From Rhyzopertha dominica (taxonomy: Eukaryota > Arthropoda > Insecta > Coleoptera > Bostrichidae): a stretch of DNA of 64,000 nucleotides. Made by a program: the position numbers and the translations under genes. Under the pieces are notes generated by a model. It saw only the letters and a list, made by a program, of their open reading frames with translations, was not told the DNA's origin and did no database searches. Below are positions 37,101-52,100 of this stretch, piece after piece (within the stretch, counting starts at the first letter, position 1; every line of letters begins with the position of its first letter). The DNA is taken from the NCBI GenBank assembly GCA_025024175.1, contig QCXZ01000041.1:39675786-39739785 (forward strand). The letters run 5' to 3'.

Positions 37101-40100
37101 TCGAAACTATCTAGAGAATTCTATCAATAGAAGCTTCGCGAAGTTTCGATAGCGGCTGGAATTCAATGTGGGTGTAAATAGCCCGACGGAGAGAGCGAGG
37201 GCAGTTCCGAATTCGATTAACGGTTATCAAGCGAGCGAAAAGCTTGGGGAAGCACTGGTTTTAGTGCTAATGTGTGCAGTATAGTGGTTTAGTGAACTAG
37301 TAGTGTTAAATTAAAAGTGTTGTATAAATATAAAAAGGGTGTTCCATTAAAAAAAAGCTGAGTTGCCGGAAGTCGGCCATTTTTGAAATTAATTTTAGGT
37401 TGTAGGTAGTATTAAAAAACATTTTTCTTATTAACAAAATTACGTCTATGCCATGTCGCCTGCGTCAAAACAATCTGTGGACAGCTTTTTCGGCTTATAA
37501 AGCCTCCTCTGCACAGCTTTAGTCCCAACGCAGACAACACGGTAGAGATGTGTAACTCAAGAGTGCAGCTCACATCGAAGAGCCGACTCTTTCAAAAGAG
37601 CTGTTGAGGCAGCTCACTTGTTTCAGCAGATGCAGCTCTCCGGCTCAGCGCCGAACTGAACTGAATTGCCGAATTGGCTGACAACGTGACAACTGATCGC
37701 AGCTATCGTACATTGATACGACTCCGGCGAGCTGCTCTATCCGTTCTTTTTCCCAACATGTTAAGTAGGTACACTGGTACATAGTTACAAAATCTATGTA
37801 AACGACATGAGCCAGGTAATTAATAACTAAAAGTCGACGTTTTAATAAACGTAAATATATGGGTTTGCAACAAAAGTAGTATGTAACAAAAAATAAAACA
37901 TCATTATGCAAACAACAACAAAAACACAACCTTACAATTCACAAAAATATATCAAATTAAAAATATTATTTCTTCCACTTTGTTGCTGGACAGACGAAGG
38001 AGTTATCAAGTTTACTTCCAGTTTTAATTTTAAATTTGATAATTTGGCTTGTCCAACTAAAACAAATACTAAATCCAGACTTTAAGTACGTCTCGGATAC
38101 GAGAAATCTAGATCAAATAGTTAAGACTGATAGAGAGCCGTCACGATATTCATATGACCGCGACCCGTAGGGATCTTGCAGCTCTTTTGAGCCGACTCAC
38201 TGAGTCAGCTCAGTTCAAAGAAACAGATGCAGTGAACTGACTCACCGAAAAGAATCGAAATGCCCACCTCTACAACACGGCATAGATCTGGCTTCCCTTA
38301 TATATGCCAAGGTAGCCGTTGTGTACGCGAGAATTACAGAGTAGATGACACCATGCCATCTAGTGGCAATACGCCATCATGTGCCGTACTGCCACTAGAG
38401 GGCATGGTGTCATCCACACAGTGATTCTCGCATTTTTCTTATTTTCAGCGATCATGGAGTTATGAAACAAAATACGTTCACTTGGCCCACATTGTATACC
38501 TTACATCCAACTGGGTACAAAAGGTTATGGTTATGTAAAATACAAATGGCCAAGAGGATTATTACACTGCTTCCTGACTTACCCTTATGATGTACATAGG
38601 ATAAGCCCAAAGAAGAACAGAACACATGAAAAATAGAAGAGGGACTTTCGAATTGGCCTTTTTCCCAAACAATACACCCCAGACTTCATTTATTGGTGGA
38701 AACCAACTGGATCTACGTTTCTTCTCCTTCTGTAATGCTTGTACGATGTCCCCATGCCTGTGACTCTGAGCCAACATCAATGGAGTCTTGTCATTTTTAT
38801 CCAGCGGTTCAAGATTAATACTACTCTGAAAAATGATCTTCGATATTTAACGGTTCAAGATCCATAATTCAGCATTTACCTTCTCACACAGCAGCTTAAC
38901 ACATGTCAGATTTCCAGAAAGGCAAGCCAAGTGCAACGGAGTGGATCCAAAGTGATCTGGCTTTTGTAAATTCGCCCCAGAATACATAAGCAACTTGATT
39001 AGATCAGCATGCCCTTTATAGGCAGCCCAGTGCAGTGCTGTGTCTCCATTAATGTCAACCAGATGGTTCAAGGCACCCATTCCTAAAAGGTAGGCCGCCG
39101 TGGGGGTCCTTCCAAACATGCACGCTGTCATCAAAGGGGTCAGACCTTTGAAGTCAGCAGCATTTACAGCAACTCCAGCCTAGAGAGGTCATGACATTTA
39201 TACATTAGATCCTAACCATTGCAACAAATGTTAAGGAAAGTGAAAACTTTGATATAATTTCTACCTTCAAATCGCTAAGTTGTACAAGTAATATCTGCCG
39301 CCTAAATAAAAGAACCATTATTTCAACATCTTTTCTAAAGCGGCTTAGTGAGACAGCACAATATCAATTTAAAAAGTTTTTGACGAAAAACTTAAATAGC
39401 TTTCTGTTTATTATAATGTGACACTATGCTTGAAGGGCTTTATACTGAATATTATCAACACTAATGTTAACATATTATTAAGGCGCCAAATACCGTTTTT
39501 GTTTATAATTTTTGCACATGCTTGGTCCACCTATCTAAGTCCAAGTCTAAGTCCAGGTGTGTGCTATAACTAATGTTTTGGTCCGTCGAGCTGGATATTC
39601 TAGCGTAATTACCAGTGCTGTGGATGCCATGTTTCGCTTTTCGCTTTTCGTTCCTGTACTCACTAGTTAGTCGTTCGTATTCCAAGTGCCATTTTTTAAA
39701 AGTGGAATTCTTTTTGATGAGTATTTGTACCAAAATTGTTAATCGCACCGATTCAGACTGCGTCGCCTTATCGTGTTGGAATGCTCGAATTGCCACATTA
39801 ATTTTGTCGCTGGATTTTGTACTCAATTTACCTTGTTATTAATCACATTTCGAAACGGAAGCCTGTATTTCATCACTGTTAAGTATTTGCTTCCATCATC
39901 ATCATCATCATGGCTGAAGCAAGACTAAACAAAGCCATTCTAAAACGAAAAGCTGCCTTTAAACGTTTAGCGAAAACCGATGATTTGTTAGTTCCGTTAT
40001 TCAAAGCTCATGCCGCTAAAATAGATAAAGTTTACCTTGAATTTAGCAGTGCCATAACGCAGTCATAGGTTTCCTAACATTTGCGGATCAAGATGCTATT

Positions 40101-43100
40101 AAAAGCGAAGCTGATAAAGCATTTTATAATGTCAAATCAGATTTTACGAGAATAGAGGTTAATATTGCGCGATCAGTCAATAGAACCGTCGCTCAGTCTA
40201 CTCCTAAATTGCCAAAAATTAGGATACCTATTTTTGAAAGAAATTTTAAATCGTGGACATTTTTCTTCGACTTATATAATACCCTAAAAGATACCTAGCT
40301 AGTAACATCCGCGACAATAAAACCAACTTCAGAAGAAAGCTCATTGATACATTCAGCGCTGCTTTACGTGCACTCGAATTTCCTGCTGACAGTTGGAATT
40401 TTTTGCTATTTAACACATTGCTTCAGAAATTAGATACAAGAACCCGTACTGAATTTGTATTAAAGTAGCCATGTGGACCTTCCTACATATCAGCATTTGA
40501 TTACCTTTCTAGAGGAATATTGCCGGCTTTTAATCAGTACAGGTAGGTAATTTATCTTCTTTAAAGCTTAAACTCGACAATAATAAGCTAGTCAAGCACA
40601 TTTAGACACGCCTTACTCACGCAACCTACAATAAAAGATTTCCGTGTACTTTCGTAGCTAGTACTTCTGAAAATAATACTTCTAAATGTGTGATTTGTCC
40701 CGCTAAACATACATTATATAGATATCCAGTCTATTTATCAAAATCTCCAGAAGAGCGTTTTGTTGTAGTCAAACAACACAAGCTCTGTATAAATTGTTTG
40801 AGCTCTTCATATTCCATGAAAAACTGCAGTTTGAAAATTCCTTGCAAAGTTTGCAAGTAATCGCACCACACTTTATTGCATATGAATCATTGGATCAATA
40901 GTTGTGAAAATTATTCGGAAGTTACTAAAGAACCTTTGTCAAGTAGCTCAAATCCTGTCGCTCATTTTAGTGGCGCACGTTCAGGGCATCAGGAACTGTA
41001 TTCTGTAGTTAGATCTCCCGGTGTGGATGTTTTAACAAGCTCCATCGGTGTTTCCACTGTTTTATTATCAACCGCCGAGGTACTTATAAAAGGTTCGATT
41101 CTGGAAGCATGACCAATTTTATCTATGATGCTTGCGTTCATCGCTTAGGATTACGACGTCGTCGCGCACCCATTCCTAAAGGTCTAAACAACATGACCAC
41201 CGATTGTAACATGGAATGTGCGTTTGTTCCATAAAACAATATAATAGTGATACACCCGTGTTCCATTTGAAGCAATTATACTGCCTAAAATTTGTTCTCC
41301 GCAACCCAAGATGCACTTGAAGTTAGCTGATAGTTCTTGCGATACACTCGGACCCACAGACATATTGATCGGAACGGAGTTAATCTCATATATTTTTGNT
41401 TCGAATCACATGTTCGGTAGAGCCAGTTGCCGTTGAAACTATATTTGGATGGGTTTTACAAGGAAAAGCGAATTATATTCCTGCTTCTTCTCTTCTTAGT
41501 TGCCATGTTGCTATCGAGCCATCTCTTGATACCTGTTTGGAACTGTTTTGGGAACGCCTTTATCGACTTCCGATGAGGTAAAATGTGAAGCCCTATGTAG
41601 AGAAACACTTAAGCGTAATTCATCTGGTCGTTTCTCGTGTCACTTCCATTTAAACACGGTAAATCGGACTTGTTTTCAATAGCTTTCGAAAGATTTTTTC
41701 AACTTGAAAAGTGTTTGCTGAAAGATCACGATCTTATGTTTCAGATAGTAAATTCATGCAAGATTATATACAATCAAACCACGTCACTTATTTTCTCAAA
41801 TAAAATTTCGTGTCCAGCATACACCATCATATTGTAATGAAACCCGATAACACAACTACACACCTTCGAGTAGTCTTTGATGCGTCAACCTTTACCTGAA
41901 CATACGCTTAATATAGGTCCAAACTAGTATTTTTGGAATTTTACTCAATTTTCGATGCTTTTCGGTTTTCTTCATTTGTGACATAAAACAAATGTATCGT
42001 CAAATTATTCTTGTTGTTGATCACCGAGACTGTCGCAGAATTATGTGGAGATTATCACCGGAAGACCCCATTCGAGTTACTGTTACATATGGCATTAGTA
42101 GTAGCCTATTTCTTGCTATTCGTACTCATTACATATTAGCTGAACGGGAAGCTTATCGCTTTCCTTCTGTATTCAAGATCTTAAAAACCGACCTTTGCAT
42201 GGACGACATCACTATAGGTGTAAATTCTCTAGCAGAAGCAATTCGTCCTCAAAATGAACTTGGTTGCTAAAGTTTGAGGGATTCGAATTACTCAAATGGT
42301 GTAGCAACATCGTCATCTGTCCAACAGTTTGTTAACTTTGGTAGTACAAAAGTTTCGTAAAAGGCCTTCGCTGGGATCCCGTTTGTGACTCATTTCCATA
42401 TTCGCATACACCACTTTTGGAGTTGCAAGTTAGGTTGGGATGACCCAGTACCCAAGCAGATACAATTCGCTTGGGGAGAGTTAGAAATGGAGTTTCATTT
42501 ATTGGAAAATCGCAAAATACCTCGATATTTTTCGTTCGCACATTCTTTTCGTATTGAACTACATTGTTTTTGCGATGACGCAAACGGTATTGTATTTTCG
42601 TGCGAAATATAGATCAGGTGAAGTTAATACTCATTTAGTGTATTCAAAATCCAAGGTTGCATCTGTGCCACGGCTCGAACTCTGTGCGACAGTACTTTTA
42701 ATTGATTTGTTTAAAAAAATAAATAAGCTATAGATTATTGCCCAAATTGTATCGCAAACTAGACGAACGTGGTTTGCTCAGGGCGGGCAGTCGACTAAGA
42801 AATTCTCGATTAGCCTTTGACGTTAAGCATCATTTACTATTAATACCGTGTGACCTACCTAATTATTGAACATGTTCACCACAAACACCTACATCTAGCC
42901 ATAAGGCTATCTACAAATCGCGTTGTATTCATTGTTTTCGATTTAAAACCAAGTTCACCACTCCAGTTATGGCAGACTTATCTCCAATTCGAATAGCTCA
43001 AATTAAGCCATTTTTAGTTGTTTGTGCTTAAAAAATTCGTGGGGCTCATTCACTGAAAGCTTATATCTGCGTTATTGTTTGTTGCGCCGTAAAGGCAATT

Positions 43101-46100
43101 AATTTAGAAATCGTACCAGACCTCCATCCGAAGACTCCATTGCCACCTTACGCCGTTTTCTTGCCCTACGTGGACATTGTAGTCATATTTATGGCGATCA
43201 GGGTACCAATTTTGTGGCTATTACTTGGAGGTTCGAGAGTAAGTTTGGATTCCACATTCCTGTCCTGATGATGCCCCTTAGAAGAACGACCCTATTCCAG
43301 AAACAGACGTGGTCTAACCAAAAAGACAGATTTCAATTAGAAAGTTTTTTATACATCATATGTAGTCGAGATTCGATCTGAACTTCTCATGACCAGAACT
43401 CTAAAAGTGGTAACTCGACATCGAGATTTCTCTGCTAAATACGAAGAACGAAGAAATTCAAATTACTCCATCAAAAGGTTTACTCATTGCTGTACTATTT
43501 GTTGGTTATGGTACTATCCATCAAATGCAAACTACCTATATTGAACTGAGAAAAAAGGTTTTGTTGGGCAAACAAAAAATGGCAAAGACAGCAAAAAAAC
43601 CTTTGGTAAGGGGGCCAACAGAATCTTTTATTCTCGCACTTGTAAATTGGCTTAGAAGGTACTACTAAGAAATTACCGCCGCAGCAGCGATAACGAAAAG
43701 AGTAACCGATGACATATCTTCCTCAGAAGTGACTCTGAATCTGAAGCATCCTACTCCTAGTTTACTTGGAAGCCTTCGAGACAACTGCATTGGTATCGGC
43801 ACGCCTTATACCTAAATGTTGGTTTAGATACGTGAACGACACTGACCGTCTGGCCGCATGGAGAAGCGGCCATAAACGAGTTCCTGGACTATCTAAATAG
43901 CATTCACGGCAACAATTCACGATAGAGATGGAGAGCAATGGCACCCTACCTAGAAGAGGAATTAGAACATCTACGTAGAGCACTTCAGAAGAACGGGTAT
44001 CCTAAGGCGCGGATTGAGAAGGCTATCAACAGACGGCCACATAGAGAGGAACCATAAAGACACCTAGCTACAGCGTACCTGCGCCACGTCAATAGATTTG
44101 CGGATAAGATCAGGCGGTTGCTGAATATACATCAAACAAACACCATCTTCAGCGCCCCGGGAAAGACCGCTAACACCTTTCCGAAATATCGTTCGGCGAC
44201 TGAAGTTCTACAAATATGCAGTGTGTATAGCATTCCATGCAGCTGTGGGAAGGTTTACATCAGCCAAACCTGAAGGCACAACGGCACGAGGAACACATCA
44301 GGGACATCAGGGACCGGCAATGTGACAGGTCGGCTGTAGCAGAACACCGAATGGAGACTGTCAAATTCGGGGAAGCACGAAAGTTGTCCAGGGCACCGAG
44401 ATTCTGGCCGAGATTGTAAAAGGCAGCCATGGAAATCCGGGTAAATCCGCACAATTACAACCGGGATAGGGGCATGGAACTACTTCGAATTGGTCATGCA
44501 TAACTGATTGTGTTTGTGCGTTTATCTGATGTCTTTTCAGTAACCGTCCGATCTGTACATCCGTTGACGTAGGCCAGGTACGCTACAGTGATGTGCTTTT
44601 CCGGTTCCTTTCTCTTAGGCTGTCTGTTGATAGACTTCTCAATCCATGCTTTAGGGAAGCCGTTCTTCTGTAATGCTGTGCGCAGATGTTCTGGTTCGCT
44701 AATTAGCTTCGCTTATTGTTTTTAGGCGGGTTGATGATGTGACCCTGCATGCAGGTAGCTATGCACGTCGATTGGCTTCCTATAGACCTGATGTCCTAGC
44801 GTGCCGTCTTGTTTCCTCATTACCATCACATCTAGAAAGGGTAGGGTGCCTTTAGTCTCCATTTCCATCGTGAATTGTATGCCACTATGGAAGCTGTTTA
44901 GATGGTCCAGGAACTCCTTTATGGTCTGTTTTCCATACGGCCAGACGGTAAAAATATCGTGCACGTATCTCAACCAACACTTAGCTTTAAGACGTGCCGA
45001 TACTGAATAGTAAACTACGACTATCAAACCTCCGTTTCAGAGCTATTTCGGAGGAGACACCGACATGAGTGTCGAAACGTCAAGACGTGGGAACCAGCCC
45101 GGCGAACAACCACGGAAGCCTTCAAACCATATACTATTTACTTAGGTTACTATTATACTGCTTTGCAGAAAGAACTAAACCAACTATGCAACAGCAACCA
45201 ATAAGGTAACCTTTGAAAATATTATTTGTTGAATACCATTATATTGAAAAAAGTAATTAATTAGTAAAGTATCCATATACGTATGTCGAAGAAAAGATAT
45301 GTTGAGTTTAGACAACAATATATTGTTATTTTGGAAATCACTGCCTCAGTTAAAGTAAGTTTAACTGCAATAATAATATATTAACAATCTGTCAAAATAT
45401 TGATAACAGAAGGATGGAGAAAAGCAGACACGACCTTTAGGCGTAATAATTAATTGGGCAAACAAGCCGTACATCCTTAATGAAAGTGCCTCACATCGTA
45501 TTAGGGAATTTTTATCACCTTTAGGTATAGAATTAGCTTTAAAGAACATACTCGTATCTTGAAGAAAGCGGCTTCTAGGGTGATTCTGCATACATAGATG
45601 AATAACATATACAACAGTAACGTCTATCATTCTCAGCTTGCAGTATTCGGATATCCTTATAAAATATCAAAGTCTCTCTTTGTACTCCGCTTCGATTGGC
45701 TTAGCAAAACTTGGCATCCTACGCTGTAAAACTTTTGAAAATGCTCAACTTGGTTTTGGGTAAAGTGTAGGTGTCTAACCCCAGTCTGATTAATTATTTG
45801 CCTAACTTTCTATATTATTGAACTACATGTTAGAAAAATGAGTTAACAGACCAAAAGCGTGAAACTAAAATTTGGTGACGCAAAACCTTTATAGAAAACT
45901 ATGAAACTTTAAAATTATTATTACGTTTTAAATTTTCTTTTTCTTGTTTATAGACGGTCGCCAACCAACTTTACCCATCATGAGCTCAATATATACCTGT
46001 AAAAGTACTTGGACAACATCCGCATGTCCCTTCCTGCAAGCCCAATGAATCGGACGAGGTCCTTGCGTTCCCAAGCATGGTAGATCGATGGGTGCTCCGC

Positions 46101-49100
46101 TGTCAACAAAGTAACGCATGAGTTCAACATTTCCATCCAAGGCGGCCCAGTGGGCTGGAGTATATCCCCATTCGTCTCTAGCTCGCAGGACTTCTTTTCC
46201 CAACTTTTCAACCAAGGCCTCCACATCAGATAATTCACTAAAAATGAGATAAGAGTCAAAAATATTATCTAATAAAAAATACTGGTGAAGATGAGTAAAA
46301 TAATAATATACCCTAAAGTGTGTATGGTTCTCTGGAATAAGCAAGCTTCTCTGTTGCTTTAGTAGCTTTTCCAACTATCAAACTCTATTATTAGTTATAA
46401 ATACAGGGTTTCTATAAATGATTCATGCATCCAGAGCGCTTATGAAAATTATCGGTTAAATCAATTTGAAGCCTCTTAGGAAAGTGATGTGTACTTGTCA
46501 TCTGTCGATTTTTGAATTATTTGATATACCTACTTTAATATTTTCAACACATTCTGTAGTGTTTTGTGAGATAATTAACTTTAAGGTTGCAGAAAGCTCA
46601 CATTTCGGAGCTGTGGTGTGACATTGATTTGCAACCTTCAGTACTATTGCCGCGCTTATTGTAACTTAGCAGTAGTTACAAGAAGGCGCCACAAAGAATT
46701 CAGAAATCATCGCCGCCCATGTTGCATGAATCATTTATAGAAGCCCGTACAATAGAAACTGTTCCATTCTTTAAGTATGCAAAAATTCTCTTTTGATAGA
46801 TCAACATCTATAATTTTTTTTGTTATTTAAAGGCATTTATAATGTTATTTTATTATCGACTTTACCTGTGGCCGAACACTGGAACAAAGAACCAATTTGT
46901 AGTAAATTATACTTTTTTCCAATCAGCTGATAAGGAGAATGTTTTAAGTAATGAGCGACTAATAATTTTCACCATCTTTACAATAAGAAACTCCGATTCT
47001 TTTTAAATTGAGCTGCTATTATAATGCACAGAAATCTGTATTTTAATTTTTTTGAATTACACTGGAAATTTTGTTTGTGCATTTAGCTAACCTGCACATA
47101 ATAGTTATTTAACGCAGACAAGCACTATATTCGTGCGCATTGCTGACACGAATTTCTATACAATATCAGGCGATGATGTCAGATTTAAGTTACTTTGATA
47201 ATTTAATTCTAAGCTATTACCACACAACAAGGAGGTATAACGTGGACGATTATTAAAAAAAGGCGTTTTACTGGTAAACCTTGACCCTATATACATAGGT
47301 AGTACTTGCTAACAAATTATGTTTGATTGACCGAAATAAACAACTAAAAGCTTGATCAAAAACGTATACGTAAATATTATATAACACGTATATGCACATT
47401 TATGTTGGTTCAGGATTTGTTGCTTCTTCTTTTTCTATGGTCTATGGTATCAGTTTTATCATTTCTGAAATTTAATAGTATCTCAACAAAATTTTTTTTA
47501 ATTCCTTGTAATTCCTTAGTACTGATATTGCTAACTGCTTATCCTACCAACGTATTTTTTTTGTAAAAATAAATTTGGAATCGCTTAAGTCCCTCGAGTA
47601 GAAATAATAATAATTATTTACGATAGGTAATAAGACATTAAATATTGAAGTTCATAAAAATTTAAAGTCAAACGTATAAATAAATTATTATATTTAAACA
47701 TTGAGATATATTTTTGGGGAACTATCGAGAAGTTTTTGGGGGGCTTAGTCCCCCCAAGAGCCCCCACCCTAGCTACGCCTATGGCGTCCACGTTAAAATA
47801 TGCTAAACGATTCAAGACTCAAAGTGAAACTAACCTACAAAATGTAATGAAATTGTTTACAATTTGCAAATGTAAGCCTAAAACGAAAATCTCCAAAACA
47901 ATCGCCATTTCAAACTACCTCATTTTTCTCACCATTGCATGTTTGCAATACCGACTCGTATTAAGCAATGTAAACGGTGATTCTTAAAAATAATTAATTA
48001 GTTGTATATCAATACAGTTTAAAGTTTAGGGCTCTAAGGTATTCTTGAATGCAAGGTATTATCAAAGGTTACAACTTGCAAAGCCAAATTTAACCACTTT
48101 CCCAATATTTTATAGCAAAAGCAGTTCGTGTAAAAAACGACAGGATAGGACTATTATAGATGCATGCGAATGCAATACAATCAAATTCTGATTAATCTGA
48201 TTAAATTTTATGTCAGGTACTCAAAATATTGATTTTTTTACCGGATCTTTGAATATATCTCAAATACCCAACTATGTTTTCCCTTTAGCAAGAGCGGTAT
48301 TCTCTATGGGTAATCTGATTTCATATATAGACGTAATTATGACGCGTTAGTTACGGTTAATCAAGCGGTCATCCAAACGTCAAAATCCATCAAAACATGT
48401 CTTTAGTTCCACGATATTCAAAATTACTATGCAGGCAGTTAAACAAAATTAGCGTAAAGGGTTATGCCAGCGATGACGGCGTCTCCGATATGGGCAAAAA
48501 ATGGAAGGAACGTCAACAAGCATTCGAAGAGGAGTACTTTTACAGAAAGGTGAGTTCTCTGTTTTCTATCATTAGTGGCGAACCCAGAAATGTTAAACTT
48601 TCAACTTTATAGCATCAGAAAGGTGGAAACTTGAAAACCCAGCTTCTGGTTCCGCTGCTACCTTTTTATCTGTAAGCGATATACCATGAGCTACGTACTG
48701 TTGAACAGAACCGAGAATCTCTTGAAAAAATAAAGAAACAGAGGGAAAGACGAGAGAAAGGAATAGTAGACGAAGAAGACGAAGTACTGGAAATTGGGAA
48801 GAAACCTCGGAAAAAGAAGAAAAATCTTGATGACCCGGACACTTGTGAAATATGCGATTTGTAAATTAGGGGATTTGTGAAGTTCTAACATGTGTTTATA
48901 ACTCACACATTGGATCTTTGCGTAAAAGCTTTAATAAATGCCTTGTACGTAACAATTTCATACATTAAATCACGTTTTCATTTGCATAAAAACAGAAACT
49001 ATTAGTGCTATTAAGGCACTTATTTCTTGTAATAGCAAAAGTGCATTTAGCTCTATAGTGTTCAGTGAATTTCTGCTATCAGTTTCCCGTAATACAAAAA

Positions 49101-52100
49101 TTAATTCCTCTAAATTTAATAGAATAATCCTTTTATTCCAATTGTTTTTTTACATACGTACTTAGTAGATTATAATGCCAAGATGGAAATTTGAACAATT
49201 TTTTACCTGGTCAAACTACCCTTATATGTTTGATTTGTTTAGTTGAACATAGAATGAGAACTATATGGTAGTCAACACACGGCGTTCTACACGTATAACT
49301 TGAAAGAATCACTCCCTACTGAAGCTTTCTAGGCATTTGGCTGAAGTACCTTGGTGCTGCTGGTAGCCTTCTGTTTCGTGCGAAATCTTGCTTCTGTTCT
49401 TCCGATCTGCAGAAAGGCGTTCTATATAAATCGTCTGATTTATACCTTTCTGGAATTGTCTATTGCCGTGCGTGATTTCTTCTTCAGTTTTTAATACTAG
49501 GATACATATGAGTTTTGATTTTGAACTTTTGATGTTGCAGTTTCTAAAGAGATAATGGGATCTAAAATGGAATGTTTACTAAATATGTGCTAAATATAAA
49601 TTAAATACAACTTCATCTGTTTGTAATTAGCATTCGGAAACAACGGCTTGCTGCGTTTAATGGGGTTGGATGCCATACAGAAGGTTGCCGATATAAGTAT
49701 TGAGTATTTGCATGATTAGGTGGCTAATTAAAAAGTATAATAAACAAAGTATCCAATGTCTCCAAAGCGGCATTCATTCTTTGACTTTGCTTTGATTTTA
49801 TTTATATAAATGGGTTGAGGCGAATTTGTAACGTTTATAGTTTCTTTAGTAAGTTTTGTTTTAAGCCAGTGTACGTTCTTCCCTTAACTTGTCCGACTTC
49901 TGTCCATATTATTTTATTCCACAGTTGCGGTAACGTTTGTGCAATTTGAAATACACCTAAACATGATATTTTTGTTCTGCCGTTTTGCTTCTAAAACTAG
50001 AAGTTTTTGCTTAGTGCCAACCAACCAACTATGTAGCTTTTTTGGTTTCTCCCTACATTTTTGATGGCCTCCAGGGCGCCATTGGGGTTATCAGAAAGGC
50101 ATTTGTTTCATTTTCTAGGATTCACCGGGCTACGATAATTTCCACTATTTCAACTGTACAAACAGACAGAACTACAAGTACTCTGAAAATTATTTAGCTT
50201 CTAATTTTTCTTGGTCAAGCGAGCATCTAATAATTTTTTAGATTATGTAAAGTATAGAACTAATATTCTGTTAAATTGTGCTGTTGTCTAGTTCTAGTTC
50301 GTTTTTTTTGATAATGGAATAGAAGTTGAGTTCTCTGGATTGGTTGATTTCTATCATAGTTTTAAGAATTCTTTTCTACGTAGGCGATAACTCCGCTCAA
50401 AGCTCTGGTGGATAGCAGCTTCTCCTGAGGTAAAGAGGCAATACATCATTGATATGTCGTTTTTATTATTTCATGTTTGCTAAGAGGGGCATTTACTTGG
50501 AACGATCGGGCAGAAATGTAAACTATGCAACCAGTGTTACCAGCGGGACATGGGACGTAAGAGGGTAGCCGATAGGTTGAAATCACGCAAAGATCGTACG
50601 AGCAACAGACGGGCTAAAACTAATATTCGGAAAATTGCTTACTGTAGGGTGTGCATAAAAAAGTAAGCAGGATATTAGTAACTTACTATGATATTATACC
50701 AGGTCATTCAAAATATGGAATAACCCATTTATTTCTGTAAATATGAACTATATAACATTTCATTCTAACTGCATGTCGACTATGATTTCTGGAGGAACTT
50801 TTATAATAATTTTCCTTCCGCCTCCCCATTGCTTCGGCAGACAGTAAATTAATGTGAAAGAGCTTTTAACATTAGACTTGTCACGTGTATTTAGACATAC
50901 AATCTTAGAAATCCAGTCATATCGGAATAGATCGTATACCGCTCGATCATTCCCGACAGGTTTGTATCTTGGCCTCACTGTTCACTGGATACCACGCGAC
51001 GCACCTGGTGGGGATGGGCATTCGCATTCCGTTCTCGCGACGGACTCATGCGAAAGGGTTTGCTGTTTTAGATTTTTTGAATGTTTTTACTCATTTATCG
51101 TGCTCATGTTTTTGGTAGTGTACAAAGAAATATGTAGCTACAACGTGGAGTTCGAATTTTTCGTTTATGTGCCTTAATTTTCGAGAAATAGCTCACCAAA
51201 AATACGCATTTTTAAGCAAAATTTAACAAAAAATATTTACATTACCGTACCAAATTCAGAAAAAACTCGAATCTACGTTGTAGCTACATCTTTTGTCATT
51301 GCCATGTTGAAATTTCACTTCAAAAAAGTTTCTAATAACTGTAAAATGTAAAACGGTAGGTGCTTAAAATGACCCGCTTCGCTCTAGGTAAACGCCTCTC
51401 TTAACACAAACACTTAAACATCAACAAATCAATCAAGGTCAAAGTGATAAAAAGACTGAAAGCAGTATTAGCTCCAACAATTGCAAAAATCATAAACAAC
51501 AACATCAAGCAAGGCATTTTTCCGGATGAGTTAAAAGTGGCCCGAATAACACCACTATACAAAGGGGGTAATAAGCAAGATCTGAATAACTACAGACCTG
51601 TCTCAGTGCTTCCAGTATTCTCAAAAATTTACGAAAAAGTGATTCACCAAAGACTTATAACCTTTTTAGAGGATATAAAATTCTTAAAAGCTGGTCAGAA
51701 TGGTTTTCGAGAAGGACGAAGTACTTTAACAGCAGCTACAGATCTTTTAAGCTTTATATACGGAAACCTAGAAAAGAAAAGGAATGTTAGTTCTTTAGTT
51801 TTGGACTTTCGAAAAGCTTTTGATATAATTGACCATGGCATTCTGTTGAAAAAAATGAAAACAATAGGAATAGATGGACCATCACTGTAGTTATTTGATA
51901 GTTATCTACAAAATAGATACCAGTACACTAAAGTTGACAACATAAATAGTGACAAGCGGCCAATCAAGTATGGGGTGCCCCAAGGTTCTATCCTGAACCC
52001 AACACTTTTCTTAATATATATAAATGATCTAGCAATGGCTGAACTGCGTGGACATATTATGCAATATGCGGATGACACACTACTGTTATATTCTGGAAGC

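Noticed and set aside
37645..37929. Minus-strand frame within the hAT insert
   Set aside because: It crosses subterminal repeats and has no transposase motif; it is a chance frame in a non-autonomous element.
46238..46374. Upstream open frame extending palmitoyltransferase exon 2
   Set aside because: It is intron read-through: a good acceptor at 46238 and the phase-matched exon 1 at 58 kb explain the N-terminus better.
46874..46910. Candidate first exon for the palmitoyltransferase ([10 protein letters not shown] before GTAAAG)
   Set aside because: The phase fits, but there is an in-frame stop upstream and no ATG, and the sequence does not resemble the family N-terminus as the 58-kb exon does.
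47618..47815. Minus-strand frame with [10 protein letters not shown]
   Set aside because: This stretch is a familiar dispersed-repeat tail, not a protein-coding gene.
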